From: Bryobacterales bacterium
GTDB taxonomy: Bacteria > Acidobacteriota > Terriglobia > Bryobacterales > Bryobacteraceae
Direction of reading: 5' to 3'
NCBI GenBank assembly: GCA_016721425.1
Contig: JADKID010000042.1
Coordinates: 186,001 to 250,000 of the forward strand
DNA: 64,000 nt
Shown here piece by piece: positions 1 to 9,148 of this stretch; the stretch's first letter is position 1; every line of letters starts with the position of its first letter. Position numbers and translations under genes: made by a program. The notes below the pieces were generated by a model. It was not told the origin of the DNA. It saw nothing but the letters and a program-made list of their open reading frames with translations, and did no database searches.

Positions 1-1
1 G

Positions 2-292
2 CGCGCCACGGGCTTCATGTTCGCCGGGATTCTCTTCGCGCTGAAAGCCGGGCTGAGCCTGGGTGGCGCGCTGAGTGCGTGGGTGATCAGCGCCCACGGC
101 TACGTGCCGAATGTCGCGCAGACGGAGAGCGCGCTGTTGGGCATTCGCCTGGGCTCCAGCGTCTATCCGGCCATCGCGATGGCGCTGGGTCTGGTGGGCG
201 TGGCCAAGTACAGCATCGGCAAGAACCTCAACAATCAAATTCACAGGAGCTCGCCGAGCGCCGCAAGAAGTTCGCCGCCGCATAGCGTGTAG
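2..292 (+). CDS. GPH-family sugar:cation symporter, C-terminal part
   Basis: This is the 3' end of a 12-TM glycoside-pentoside-hexuronide (MelB/XynT-like) symporter whose 5' part lies outside the window. Visible are the segment beginning RATGFMFAGILFALK, the typical QTESALLGIRLGSSVYPAIA stretch and a last TM helix. The family's usual basic tail (ELAERRKK) is present but one frame off: the frame breaks near base 240, and in the other frame the tail reads QELAERRKKFAAA and stops at 283-285. As written, the reading frame runs on to a stop at 290-292. One base therefore appears to be missing. Only the cytoplasmic tail is affected, so the transporter might still work. The next gene starts 10 bases later behind AGGAG, so a sugar-utilisation operon is likely. 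Confidence 0.75.
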   Translation, partial: RATGFMFAGILFALKAGLSLGGALSAWVISAHGYVPNVAQTESALLGIRLGSSVYPAIAMALGLVGVAKYSIGKNLNNQIHRSSPSAARSSPPHSV

Positions 293-302
293 AGGAGTCA
301 TC

Positions 303-2133
303 ATGGATCGCGTCATTTCGGGAGTCGGATTCGTTTTCCTGGCAGCATCGCTGGGCTCTGCGCAGCCCTCGGGCGGGCCTTACGGGCCTATCGATCAAAC
401 GTACGAAATCCCGAAGGCGGCGCACGTCTACTACGTGGCTCCGGATGGCAAGTCCGATGCGACGGGCGCTGCGCTGGCGGAGCCCACCACGCTGGAGGCC
501 GCCATCGCGCGCGTCGTCACCGGCGATGCCATTGTGCTGCGCGGCGGCGAGTATCGTACCGGCGGCCTGGTGCTGAACCAGGGCATCACCATGCAGCCGT
601 ACCGCGCCGAGCGGCCGATTTTGAAGGGCACGCAAGTGGCGGCGCAGTGGCAGACGCTGCGCGGCGGCGTGTGGCGCACTCCGTGGAAGCGGCTCTTCCC
701 GGCAGCGCCACTCGGCTGGTGGCAGCGCGCCAACGAGGGCACACGCACTCCGCTGCACCGGTTCAACAACGACATGGTGTTCCTGGACGGAGAGCTGCTC
801 AAGTCCGCCGGCTGGGAAGGCGAGCTCGACGCCCACTCGTTTTTCATCGACTATCAGGGCGGCTACGTTTATCTGGGTGTGAATCCGGCCAACCGGCTGG
901 TGGAGATCACGGCCTTTGATAGCGCGCTGGTTCGCACGGGTATGACTGTGCACGGCAAGAGCAATGATCACAAGGGCCCGGTGATCCGCGGCATCACGTT
1001 CACGCAGTATGCGTATCGCGCGCTGGAGGTGGAGGGCAAGAAGCGCTTCACGGCCGCCGACGAGCCGACCGACGAGCCGGTGGGCCCCTCGGATCCCTCG
1101 ACGTATGGCAAAGAGGTCACAGGGACCGTGCTCGAAAACGTCTCGATCACCTTTTGCTCTCGGGTGGCCGGCTACTTCCGCGGCGACGGGCTGATCATCC
1201 GCAACTCGCTGGTGAGCGACACGAGCACCGAGGGCATCTACGTCATCGGCTCCTCCGATGTGCTGCTCGAGAAGAACATCATCCGGCGGAATAATGTCGA
1301 GCAACTGACGGGCTACTATCCGTCGGCGGTGAAGATCTTCAACCAGAGCTATCGCGTGACGGTTCGCGACAATCTGGTTTTGGACAATCCGAACTCCAGC
1401 GGCGTGTGGTACGACGTGGGCAACCGCGACGGCGTCTTCGTCAACAACTATGTGGAGAACGCGGTCAACGGGTTTTCTTTGAGATTTCGCGCGGGGCCAC
1501 GGTTGCCGGCAACGTCTTCGTGCGCTGCGACCGCGGCATCTATATCTTGAACGCCGCCGGCGCGCGGATCTACAACAACACGTTTCTCGACGCGCCGGCT
1601 TCGTTCGAGCGGAACCAGAGAAGCGCCACGGGCGACCACTTCGGCTGGCATCCGGCGACGGGGCCGGGTGTCGATCAGAGGGAAGGTCACGTGTTCGTCA
1701 ACAACCTGCTGGTGGCCAGCCCGACGAGCCGCCGGCCGCTACTGCGCTTTGAGCAGCCGGCCGCGATGTGCCAGCAACTGACGCGCCCGCAGGCGGCCGA
1801 GGTGAATGGCAACGTGTACGTGCGCGCGTCGATGCTGGGGTGGCGGCTCCGCCCTTGGTGACTTGGAGCCCGACGTCAGCGCAGAACTGCAGCGCGGTGG
1901 CGACGTCTTTGGAGGAGTTCCGAAAGGTCGCTTCGCAGTTTGAGGTAGGCGGGCAGCAACTGGATCAGACGCCGGGATCGGTGCTGCAGGGACCGGACGT
2001 CCAGCGGTTTGAGCTGCGTCAAGCGATGGCGCCGAAAGCCGGTGCGCCGACGGTGCCGACCGATGTCAGGAAGCTGCTTGGGTGGAGTGAGCAGGAGGCC
2101 CGGACTACGGGGGCGTACCCGTTCCGGCGGTGA
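303..2133 (+). pseudogene. Secreted right-handed parallel beta-helix protein, two frameshifts
   Basis: The gene starts at ATG 303 behind AGGAG with a signal peptide (MDRVISGVGFVFLAASLGSA). The body has beta-helix repeats rich in N-N and G-V/I ladders (for example NSLVSDTSTEGIYVIGSSD and NNYVENAVNG), as in pectate-lyase-like proteins that bind or cut polysaccharide. The reading frame breaks twice. Near 1475-1485, at a run of four T, the sequence continues in the next frame as FFEISRGATVAGNVF. Near 1840 it changes again, after NVYVRAS, to DAGVAAPPLVTW. Each break is repaired by adding one base, and the restored protein would end RTTGAYPFRR at 2133, about 610 aa. The substrate cannot be told. 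Either recent inactivation or two base-calling errors explain the breaks. Confidence 0.8.
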
Positions 2134-2467
2134 TGGCGGGGCGCCGTATGTGCGCGCTGAATGCACGGGCTCTGGCGTCATAGTGCGCCGGTCGATGGTA
2201 GAGGGGCGGGATTGGTTACGGTGTGCTGCAACGCTCCGAATGTTCTATGGCTAGGGCTCCGCTTAGCCCTACCAGGCTGTATTAGTACGAGACCGAACGG
2301 GACCTGATTTCGTTACGATAAGGCCTAGACGTCTCTGAGCCTGGTTGAGCCAATTTCATGAGCCCGGGGAGCGGCATCCCGATCCTGCCGATTGATTACC
2401 TAATCCTTCAGCTTGCTTGATTCCCGCGCAGGGGTGCGGTTATCCCGGGTGGCAGGAGCGTGCGGCC
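2134..2467. other. 334-base stretch without a recognisable gene
   Basis: No plausible reading frame with coding character or family resemblance was found here. The only structure seen is a small perfect hairpin (TAGGGCT at 2252-2258 pairing with AGCCCTA at 2265-2271, 6-base loop). It has no T-run, so a terminator role for the upstream beta-helix gene is weak. The base composition is less GC-rich than the neighbours from about 2270 to 2430, as expected for a non-coding spacer ahead of the AraC remnant. Confidence 0.5.
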
Positions 2468-3260
2468 ATGGCCATGAAGAATCGCAGAGAAGAAGCCGCG
2501 CCGGTGCCGGATCAGGCCGGCGAGTTGCGCGAGGAACTGGCTCGCAAAATTGCCTTATTCCTGGGCAGCGCAGAGAAACGAGTAACGGAGATTCCGGGGT
2601 TGATGCTCGTGCGGCGCACGTCGCCGACGGAGCCGTGCTCGATGACGTATGAGCCGAGCGTGGCAGTGATTGCGCAAGGGCGCAAACGGGTGGACCTGGG
2701 CCAGAACACGTTCATCTACGATTCGTCGCGATTTCTGCTGACCTCGGTGGACCTGCCGGTTTCCAGCCGCGTGATCGAGGCTAGTGAGGAAGTGCCGTGT
2801 CTGGCGATGGCGCTCAAGCTGGAGATGCCGATGGTCCGGGAACTGCTCAGCCAGGAGGGGATTCAGGTGGCCGAGGCGCCGTCCGGGGGGCCGGGCATGG
2901 CGACGGGCGAGACCACGGTGGAGTTCCTGAGCGCCTGCTGCCGGCTGGTGGATTTGCTGGACTCTCCGCGCGACATTCCGTATCTGAGCGGGCTGGTGCA
3001 ACGCGAGATCATCTACCGGATCCTGCGCAGCGCGGAGGGCTCGCGGCTGCGGTCAGAAACTGATCCGGCTGCAGGCGGCGCGGGGGCGGATGCTGATGGA
3101 TGGATTGGACGCCGCGAGCGCGGCGTATGAAGTGGGCTACGAGAGCGCCAGCCAGTTCAACCGCGAATACAGCCGCTTTTTTGGGCAGCCGCCGAAGCGG
3201 GATGTGCGGGCGCTGCGCTCGCCTGGGGCGGCGCCGATGGAGGTGGGGGTGGCGGGGTAA
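2468..3260 (+). pseudogene. AraC-family regulator with internal deletion of the first HTH
   Basis: The N-terminal about 200 residues are a typical AraC_N ligand-binding domain (PF06719-like): MLVRRTSPTEPCSMTYEPSV, then VDLPVSSRVIEAS, ending QREIIYRILRSAEGSRLR. The family should continue with about 60 residues holding the first helix-turn-helix. Instead, at about base 3050 the frame jumps directly to QKLIRLQAARGRMLMDG, the linker helix before the second helix-turn-helix, in another frame. That part continues through AAYEVGYESASQFNREYSRFFG to the stop at 3258-3260. A deletion of roughly 180 bases, not a multiple of three, therefore removed HTH1 and shifted the frame. The frame that is actually read ends at 3130. 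This is a clear loss of the DNA-binding domain. Confidence 0.85.
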
Positions 3261-3324
3261 GGGAGCGTAGCTGACGGCACGGCGGCTCTCGCTCACCATC
3301 GTCCTTCCGGGACACTGTCCGCTA

Positions 3325-5094
3325 TCAGCCGTATAGCGATTTCCGCTTCTGTTCCAGTTGCTTGATGAAGTTGCGCTTGATCTTGTACTTCACACGAAGA
3401 GCATCCAACTGGTGGACGAACTCCGCGCTACGGTCGATGCGCCGCATCGCCGTAGCCGCTTTCACCAGTAAACCGACGGAATCCTCGTAGCGGCCGTTGC
3501 TGGTGGCAGCGACGGCGGCTTCGGCCAGTTTCATGTAAATGGGCGCAGCGTCCTCGGGATTTGCTTTCTCACGGGCGGCCGCAAGCCGCAGCCACAGACG
3601 GTCGGAGCAACCACCCGTCTGCGCCTCGCGCCAGGCAGACTCCGGGTCGCCTTCGAAAAGGAATATCTCGACCAATGGAGAGTAGTCACCCTCGTCCTGC
3701 ATCCAGCGAGAATGGGCCGGCTGGCGAGCTTTCTGTTTGGCCTTTGCGATGCGCGACCGGATTTCGGCCAGCGCGCGCTCCCGCCATTCCGGCCATGCGC
3801 CGGCCTTGTTGGCGTGGCGCTCCAGTGTCTTGTAGGCGGCGAGTAACGGCTGCTGGATAAACTCGGCCCACATCAGCTTCATGGCTTCCTCGTGCCGGCC
3901 GCGTCGATGGTATTGTTCAGCCACGAATTCCCGCAACCTGGCGTCCGTGCGATCGGGGAATGCCTTCAAGCCCTTTTCCGCCCAGTGCAGGGCGTTCTCA
4001 TGCTGGCGCGCATCCCGATAAGCCTCGGCGATTCTCAGGTAAGAGTGGGCGCTCGACAGGTCGTGGCTCATGACCGTCACGAGCTGTTCGACATCGCCAG
4101 ACGCCTTTGCCAGTGATTCCATGATGTGCGTGATGCGGAAGTGCTGGCCCCACTCGGACCGCTGCGACTTAACGGTTCTCGCCGGCACCTTGGCCCACTC
4201 AGTCTCAGCCAGTTCGCCGTAGACCTTCATGCCCTTGGCCCCGAGGATATCTGCGTACTGCTCCGCGGCGCCGAAGAAGACGTCGAAGTCGCTCTGCATC
4301 TCCCACTGAAAGAGCCGCCGCGCCAACTCCGGCGGATCGGGCCGGGCTTTCTGGCACGCCCGATAGTGAATGTCCTGCAGCCGATCCCGCAGCATGCTGA
4401 AGTGGCCGTCGGAATCGTCTATCGCTTCGACGGCCTCGAGTAGAGACTGCAATGCCAATTCGCATAGCTCAATCACGGCGCCCGCCTGTCCATCTTTCAA
4501 AAGCTGATCGATCGAATCAATGGCATCGTCAACGCCACGCGCCCAGGCGGTTGCCTCGCGGTACGGGATGAAGCCGTCAACGCTAACCGCGTTATCAAAG
4601 GCGCGCCGGACGGTGTCGGCGGCGCGATCGGGGCCGGCACTCCGAGCGGCGTAGAGAATGAGGCGTTCGCGGAGCCGGTCGTCGTCCTTGGCCCAATCGA
4701 GCACCAGCCGTAGCAGGGTGTCTTTGTCTTTGGCCTGGAGGATCTTCCCGGCATCGACCAGCGTGAGTTCCTCTGTCTTGCGCCGTCCCACCGCCTTCGA
4801 CGGTTCCGCCGCGCGGTTCATCCAGGCGAGCGCCACAGCGACGCAGTGCTTGCAGAACGCGCCGTCGCTGCCTACCGGACAATCGCAGGAGTACTCCGGC
4901 ACTTCATCGTCGGCTGCGAGTATGACGTGGTATTTCTGATTCCCGCGAACGATGGCGCGAACGCAGTCGCCGCCATCTTCGAGCGATTCGACCTGTCCTT
5001 GCGAGAAGTAGTCGAGCCCTCGCTGGTAGGACCGCCCGCCAGCCAGCCGCCGAATCACGGCATCGTTCGTGGTCCACGCGAGGTTGTTTGGCAC
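3325..5094 (-). CDS. SWIM zinc-finger protein
   Basis: The protein has 589 aa. Near the N-terminus it carries a SWIM zinc finger of form CxC...CxH: C70, C72, C81 and H83 in CDCPVGSDGAFCKH. The preceding segment (GRSYQRGLDYFSQGQVESL) is the usual lead-in of bacterial SWIM proteins. The rest is alpha-helical with TPR-like helical pairs (for example AYRDARQHENALHWAEKGLKA). SWIM domains bind DNA or protein partners. Bacterial members of this architecture often sit beside SNF2 helicases, but none is present here. There is no signal peptide, so it is cytoplasmic. The gene is intact and monocistronic, with coding character unlike the damaged genes on either side. Confidence 0.85.
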   Translation of the reverse strand: MPNNLAWTTNDAVIRRLAGGRSYQRGLDYFSQGQVESLEDGGDCVRAIVRGNQKYHVILAADDEVPEYSCDCPVGSDGAFCKHCVAVALAWMNRAAEPSKAVGRRKTEELTLVDAGKILQAKDKDTLLRLVLDWAKDDDRLRERLILYAARSAGPDRAADTVRRAFDNAVSVDGFIPYREATAWARGVDDAIDSIDQLLKDGQAGAVIELCELALQSLLEAVEAIDDSDGHFSMLRDRLQDIHYRACQKARPDPPELARRLFQWEMQSDFDVFFGAAEQYADILGAKGMKVYGELAETEWAKVPARTVKSQRSEWGQHFRITHIMESLAKASGDVEQLVTVMSHDLSSAHSYLRIAEAYRDARQHENALHWAEKGLKAFPDRTDARLREFVAEQYHRRGRHEEAMKLMWAEFIQQPLLAAYKTLERHANKAGAWPEWRERALAEIRSRIAKAKQKARQPAHSRWMQDEGDYSPLVEIFLFEGDPESAWREAQTGGCSDRLWLRLAAAREKANPEDAAPIYMKLAEAAVAATSNGRYEDSVGLLVKAATAMRRIDRSAEFVHQLDALRVKYKIKRNFIKQLEQKRKSLYG

Positions 5095-5314
5095 AAGACA
5101 ATTATCGAAAACTGGCGTCCGCCGATGGGCAGGGCGACAGAGCGAAACGGGCTGATCGTCAACGCAGCTCTGCCGCGGTGGACAGGCACGCAGAGGCCGG
5201 GCGCGGAGAAGGTGCCGTTGCGCTGGAGCATCCTCAGAGATTTGGGGTCCTCTCCCTCACGCTCGTGGTTCGGTTCGGAGCGGCGCGGTGGTCGACAACA
5301 ATGGCGAGAGCGCG

Positions 5315-5484
5315 CTAGTGTGACGCGAAGCGATCGGCCGCCGCCACCAGGGCGCGGCAGTTGGGCGGATCGAAGGCGCTGTGGCCGCTATCGGGCGTGA
5401 TGATGAGCTCGGCTTCGGGTCAGGCGCTTTCCATGGGGCAGACCACGTCGTAGCGGCCCTGCACGATGAGGCCGGGGATGTAGA
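5315..5484 (-). pseudogene. Truncated duplicate of proline iminopeptidase, C-terminal tail
   Basis: Read leftward this matches the last about 55 codons of the intact pip gene at 6800-7789, with only about ten substitutions over 150 bases. It contains IPGLIVQGRYDVVCPMESA and, later, PEAELIITPDSGHSAFD, followed by RALVAAADRFASH and a stop at 5315-5317. An 18-base in-frame deletion between short direct repeats (CAGGCGC) removed six residues, and the Trp codon at that point is now TGA. Everything N-terminal is missing: homology stops near 5484, where a tannase remnant begins on the opposite strand. It retains the Asp and His positions of the catalytic triad but cannot be functional. Confidence 0.85.
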
Positions 5485-5729
5485 AGGAGACCCTTTCCGG
5501 GTTGGCCTGTCGCGGCGGGGGCGTGGGGACCAGCCAGTTCGACGAGACGACCCCGCTGCTCGAGTGGGTGGAGGCGGCCAAGGCACCCGCGCGCATCGAG
5601 GCCGCCAGGGTGGTGCAGGACAAGGTGGTGCGGACCCGTCCGTTATGCGCCTATCCGGAGGCCGCCAAGTACAAAGGCAGCGGCAGCATCGACGATGCGG
5701 CCAACTTCAGTTGCGGGAGGCCGCAGTAG
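5485..5729 (+). pseudogene. Tannase/feruloyl esterase remnant, C-terminal tail
   Basis: The frame is open from 5484 to the stop at 5727-5729. It encodes the characteristic C-terminus of the tannase/feruloyl-esterase family: GTSQFDETTPLLEWVEAA, KAPARI, VVRTRPLCAYPEAAKYKGSG, then SIDDAANFSC. The family's catalytic His lies in a GHC-type motif just before this point, and here that spot reads ACRGGG. The nucleophilic domain is absent. No start codon or ribosome-binding site precedes it: an in-frame stop lies at 5481-5483, in the neighbouring pip remnant. It is a 5'-deleted gene tail. The parent would have been a secreted ester hydrolase of plant phenolics. Confidence 0.8.
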
Positions 5730-5747
5730 TCAGGAGCACCAGACGAG

Positions 5748-6656
5748 CTAATCAAACTTCCGGAGCCAGATGTTGCGCACGGAGATTTTGCAGGGCTGGC
5801 TTTCGATTTCGAAGCCGATGAGCCCTGGCTGGTTGTTGACCGAGTCTTTGGTGTCATCGATGAATGCGGCCATCAGCTGGCCGTTCATGATGTGCATCAT
5901 CACGCCGCCGCGCGCGATGATTTGGTAGTCGTTCCATTCGTTGACCTTCACATAGCCGCCGAGGGCCTGCTTGTCGCCGATGTTGGCGACGAGGCGGTTG
6001 GTCTGGCCGGGCAGCGCCTGAGTGACCTGGCCACGATAGGCGAGGATGCCCTGCATCGTGTTTTCGGAGTACCACTGGCCCGTGTATGCCGCCGTATTCG
6101 CAGTGACCGGAAACCAAAAATCAGCCTGCGGGCCGGTCATCATGAACTTCAGGTCATAGGGCGGCTGGCCTCTCGGTTGCGGCCGCGTCCACGGCACGCC
6201 GGTGACGCTACGATACTGGATTCCTCCACCACCGCCCTTTTCGACCTTCATCTGGAGCTTCAGATCGAAGTCGCGCGGACTGTCGCCTCGATAGACAATG
6301 TAGTTGTTGCCCTTTGGCTTGCCCTCCAACGTTTCGCCCACCATGACGCCATTTTCGACGCGCCAGATGGTGGGGTCGGCGTCCCATCCCTGAAAGCTCT
6401 TGCCGTCGAAGATCTGTTTGTAGCCGGTGTGCTCATTGATATCGTAGGGCGCGGGATCGTGGAACTTGGGCATCCCGACGAACTTTTCCCCGTTTGGCCC
6501 TATCACGGGCGGACGCACAGGAGGGGACTCGAGCGCCGGCGGCACAGACTGCGCGAGGATCGCGACTGGGAACGCCAGGGAGACGACACCAAGCGCCGCC
6601 TGCAGAAGAAGTGATTGAGTAGCGAGGCTGGAGTTGTGGCGACGGGATGCGGACAT
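5748..6656 (-). CDS. Secreted DUF1080 (3-keto-disaccharide hydrolase-like) protein
   Basis: The protein has 302 aa from ATG 6656, chosen because the residues after it (MSASRRHNSSLATQSLLLQA) begin the signal sequence; an in-frame ATG 39 bases upstream only adds charged residues. The mature part is a concanavalin-like beta-sandwich of the DUF1080 family: KQIFDGKSFQGWDADP, IWRVENGVMVGE, GGGGGIQYRS, NEWNDYQIIARGG and GLIGFEIESQP. Relatives hydrolyse 3-keto-glycosides or bind sugars in the periplasm. Members are numerous in Acidobacteriota and Planctomycetota and are often found with Gfo/Idh/MocA oxidoreductases, one of which lies about 1.2 kb away (7843-9123). The exact substrate is unknown. Confidence 0.85.
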   Translation of the reverse strand: MSASRRHNSSLATQSLLLQAALGVVSLAFPVAILAQSVPPALESPPVRPPVIGPNGEKFVGMPKFHDPAPYDINEHTGYKQIFDGKSFQGWDADPTIWRVENGVMVGETLEGKPKGNNYIVYRGDSPRDFDLKLQMKVEKGGGGGIQYRSVTGVPWTRPQPRGQPPYDLKFMMTGPQADFWFPVTANTAAYTGQWYSENTMQGILAYRGQVTQALPGQTNRLVANIGDKQALGGYVKVNEWNDYQIIARGGVMMHIMNGQLMAAFIDDTKDSVNNQPGLIGFEIESQPCKISVRNIWLRKFD

Positions 6657-6799
6657 GGAGTTTCGTGCCTTTCGAGTGTGGAGATTCCGGACCAATAGGA
6701 GTCTACCGCAATGGAGTCCTTGAGCCGGGCCTCGGGAGGCGGTGAGGCTGATCGCGGGTGCGAACGGCTCCGCGGTTTTGCCGCTGCCGGTAGACGGCG

Positions 6800-7789
6800 C
6801 TAACCGGCGGCGAACCGATCGGCCGCGGCCACCAGGGCGCGGCAGTTGGGCGGATCGAAGGCGCTGTGGCCGCTATCGGGGGTGATGATGAGTTCGGCCT
6901 CGGGCCAGGCGCGGTGGAGCGCCCAGGCGCTTTCCATGGGGCAGACCACGTCGTAGCGGCCCTGCACGATGACGCCGGGGATGTGGCGGATGCGCGCGGC
7001 GTTGCGGAGCAATTGATCGTCTGTTTCGAAGAAGCCCTTGTGGTGGAAGTAGTGGGCCTCAATGCGGGCGAAGGCGAGGGCGAACTCGTCCTCTTCGTAG
7101 TGGCCGGCGAAGCCGGAATCCGGTAGGAGCTTGGAGGTGACACCTTCCCAGCCGCTCCAGACCTTGGCGGCGGCAAGGCGCACGGCCGGATCCTCGGCGG
7201 TGAGGCGGCGGTAGTAGGCGGAGAGGAGGTCTCCGCGCTCGGGTTCTGGGATGTGGGCGAGATAGGGCTCCCAGGCGTCCGGGTAGAGGACGGAGGCGCC
7301 ACGCTGGTAGAACCAGTCGATCTCCTGCTTCCGCAGAAGGAAGATGCCGCGGAGGATCAGCTCGGTGGTGCGGTCGGGATGAGTCTGCGCGTAGGCGAGG
7401 GCGAGGGTGGAGCCCCAGGAGCCGCCGAAGACCTGCCAGCGGGCGATGCCGAGGTGCTCGCGGAGCTTCTCGATATCGGCGACGAGATCCCAGGTGGTGT
7501 TTTCTTCGAGAGCCGCGTAGGGCGTGCTCTTGCCGCAGCCGCGCTGATCGAAGTTGATGATGCGGTAGTGGGCGGGGTGGAAGAAGCGGCGCTGTTTGGG
7601 ATCGGAGCCGCCGCCGGGGCCGCCGTGGAGGAAGATGACGGGCTTGCCGGCGGGGTTGCCGGATTGCTCATAGTAGAGTTCGTGGACGGGCGAGACCTCG
7701 AGGCGGCCGGTGTTGAACGGCTCGATGGGCGGGTAGAGCCAGGTGACAGGATCTTTGGCGAGGGCGGCAGAGAGCGGGTGCGGGGGCAT
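6800..7789 (-). CDS. pip: Proline iminopeptidase (alpha/beta hydrolase)
   Basis: This 329-aa protein has the typical length of the S33 prolyl aminopeptidase family, which removes N-terminal proline from peptides in the cytoplasm. Seen in the sequence are the oxyanion motif HGGPGGG (55-61), DQRGCGKS (81-88), the nucleophile elbow GGSWGS with Ser124, the acid Asp280 in GRYDVVCP, and the base His308 in DSGHSA. The cap domain lies between about 150 and 250. It is intact and is the likely source or sister of the degraded copy at 5315-5484. No cotranscribed neighbour is obvious; a strong hairpin separates it from the gene upstream. Confidence 0.93.
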   Translation of the reverse strand: MPPHPLSAALAKDPVTWLYPPIEPFNTGRLEVSPVHELYYEQSGNPAGKPVIFLHGGPGGGSDPKQRRFFHPAHYRIINFDQRGCGKSTPYAALEENTTWDLVADIEKLREHLGIARWQVFGGSWGSTLALAYAQTHPDRTTELILRGIFLLRKQEIDWFYQRGASVLYPDAWEPYLAHIPEPERGDLLSAYYRRLTAEDPAVRLAAAKVWSGWEGVTSKLLPDSGFAGHYEEDEFALAFARIEAHYFHHKGFFETDDQLLRNAARIRHIPGVIVQGRYDVVCPMESAWALHRAWPEAELIITPDSGHSAFDPPNCRALVAAADRFAAG

Positions 7790-7802
7790 GGGGTGCAGTA
7801 TA

Positions 7803-7833
7803 GCGGGTCTGCACGGACGAGGTGCAGACCCGC
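7803..7833 (-). terminator. Perfect 12-bp hairpin between the Gfo/Idh/MocA gene and pip
   Basis: GCGGGTCTGCAC at 7803-7814 pairs perfectly with GTGCAGACCCGC at 7822-7833 around a 7-base loop. It lies 9 bases past the stop of the leftward oxidoreductase gene and 14 bases before the pip start. There is no T-run, so it may be a weak or Rho-assisted terminator, or an mRNA-stabilising stem in the pip leader. Confidence 0.5.
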
Positions 7834-7842
7834 AACTGGCGC

Positions 7843-9123
<1,281 letters not shown>

Positions 9124-9148
9124 GGATGAGACGGGACCTCCTGGTATA

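Noticed and set aside
2280..2302. TTAGTACGAGACC resembles the sarcin-ricin loop of 23S rRNA (AGTACGAGAGGACC).
   Set aside because: The similarity covers about 12 bases and breaks within the loop; flanking rRNA sequence is absent. Chance match.
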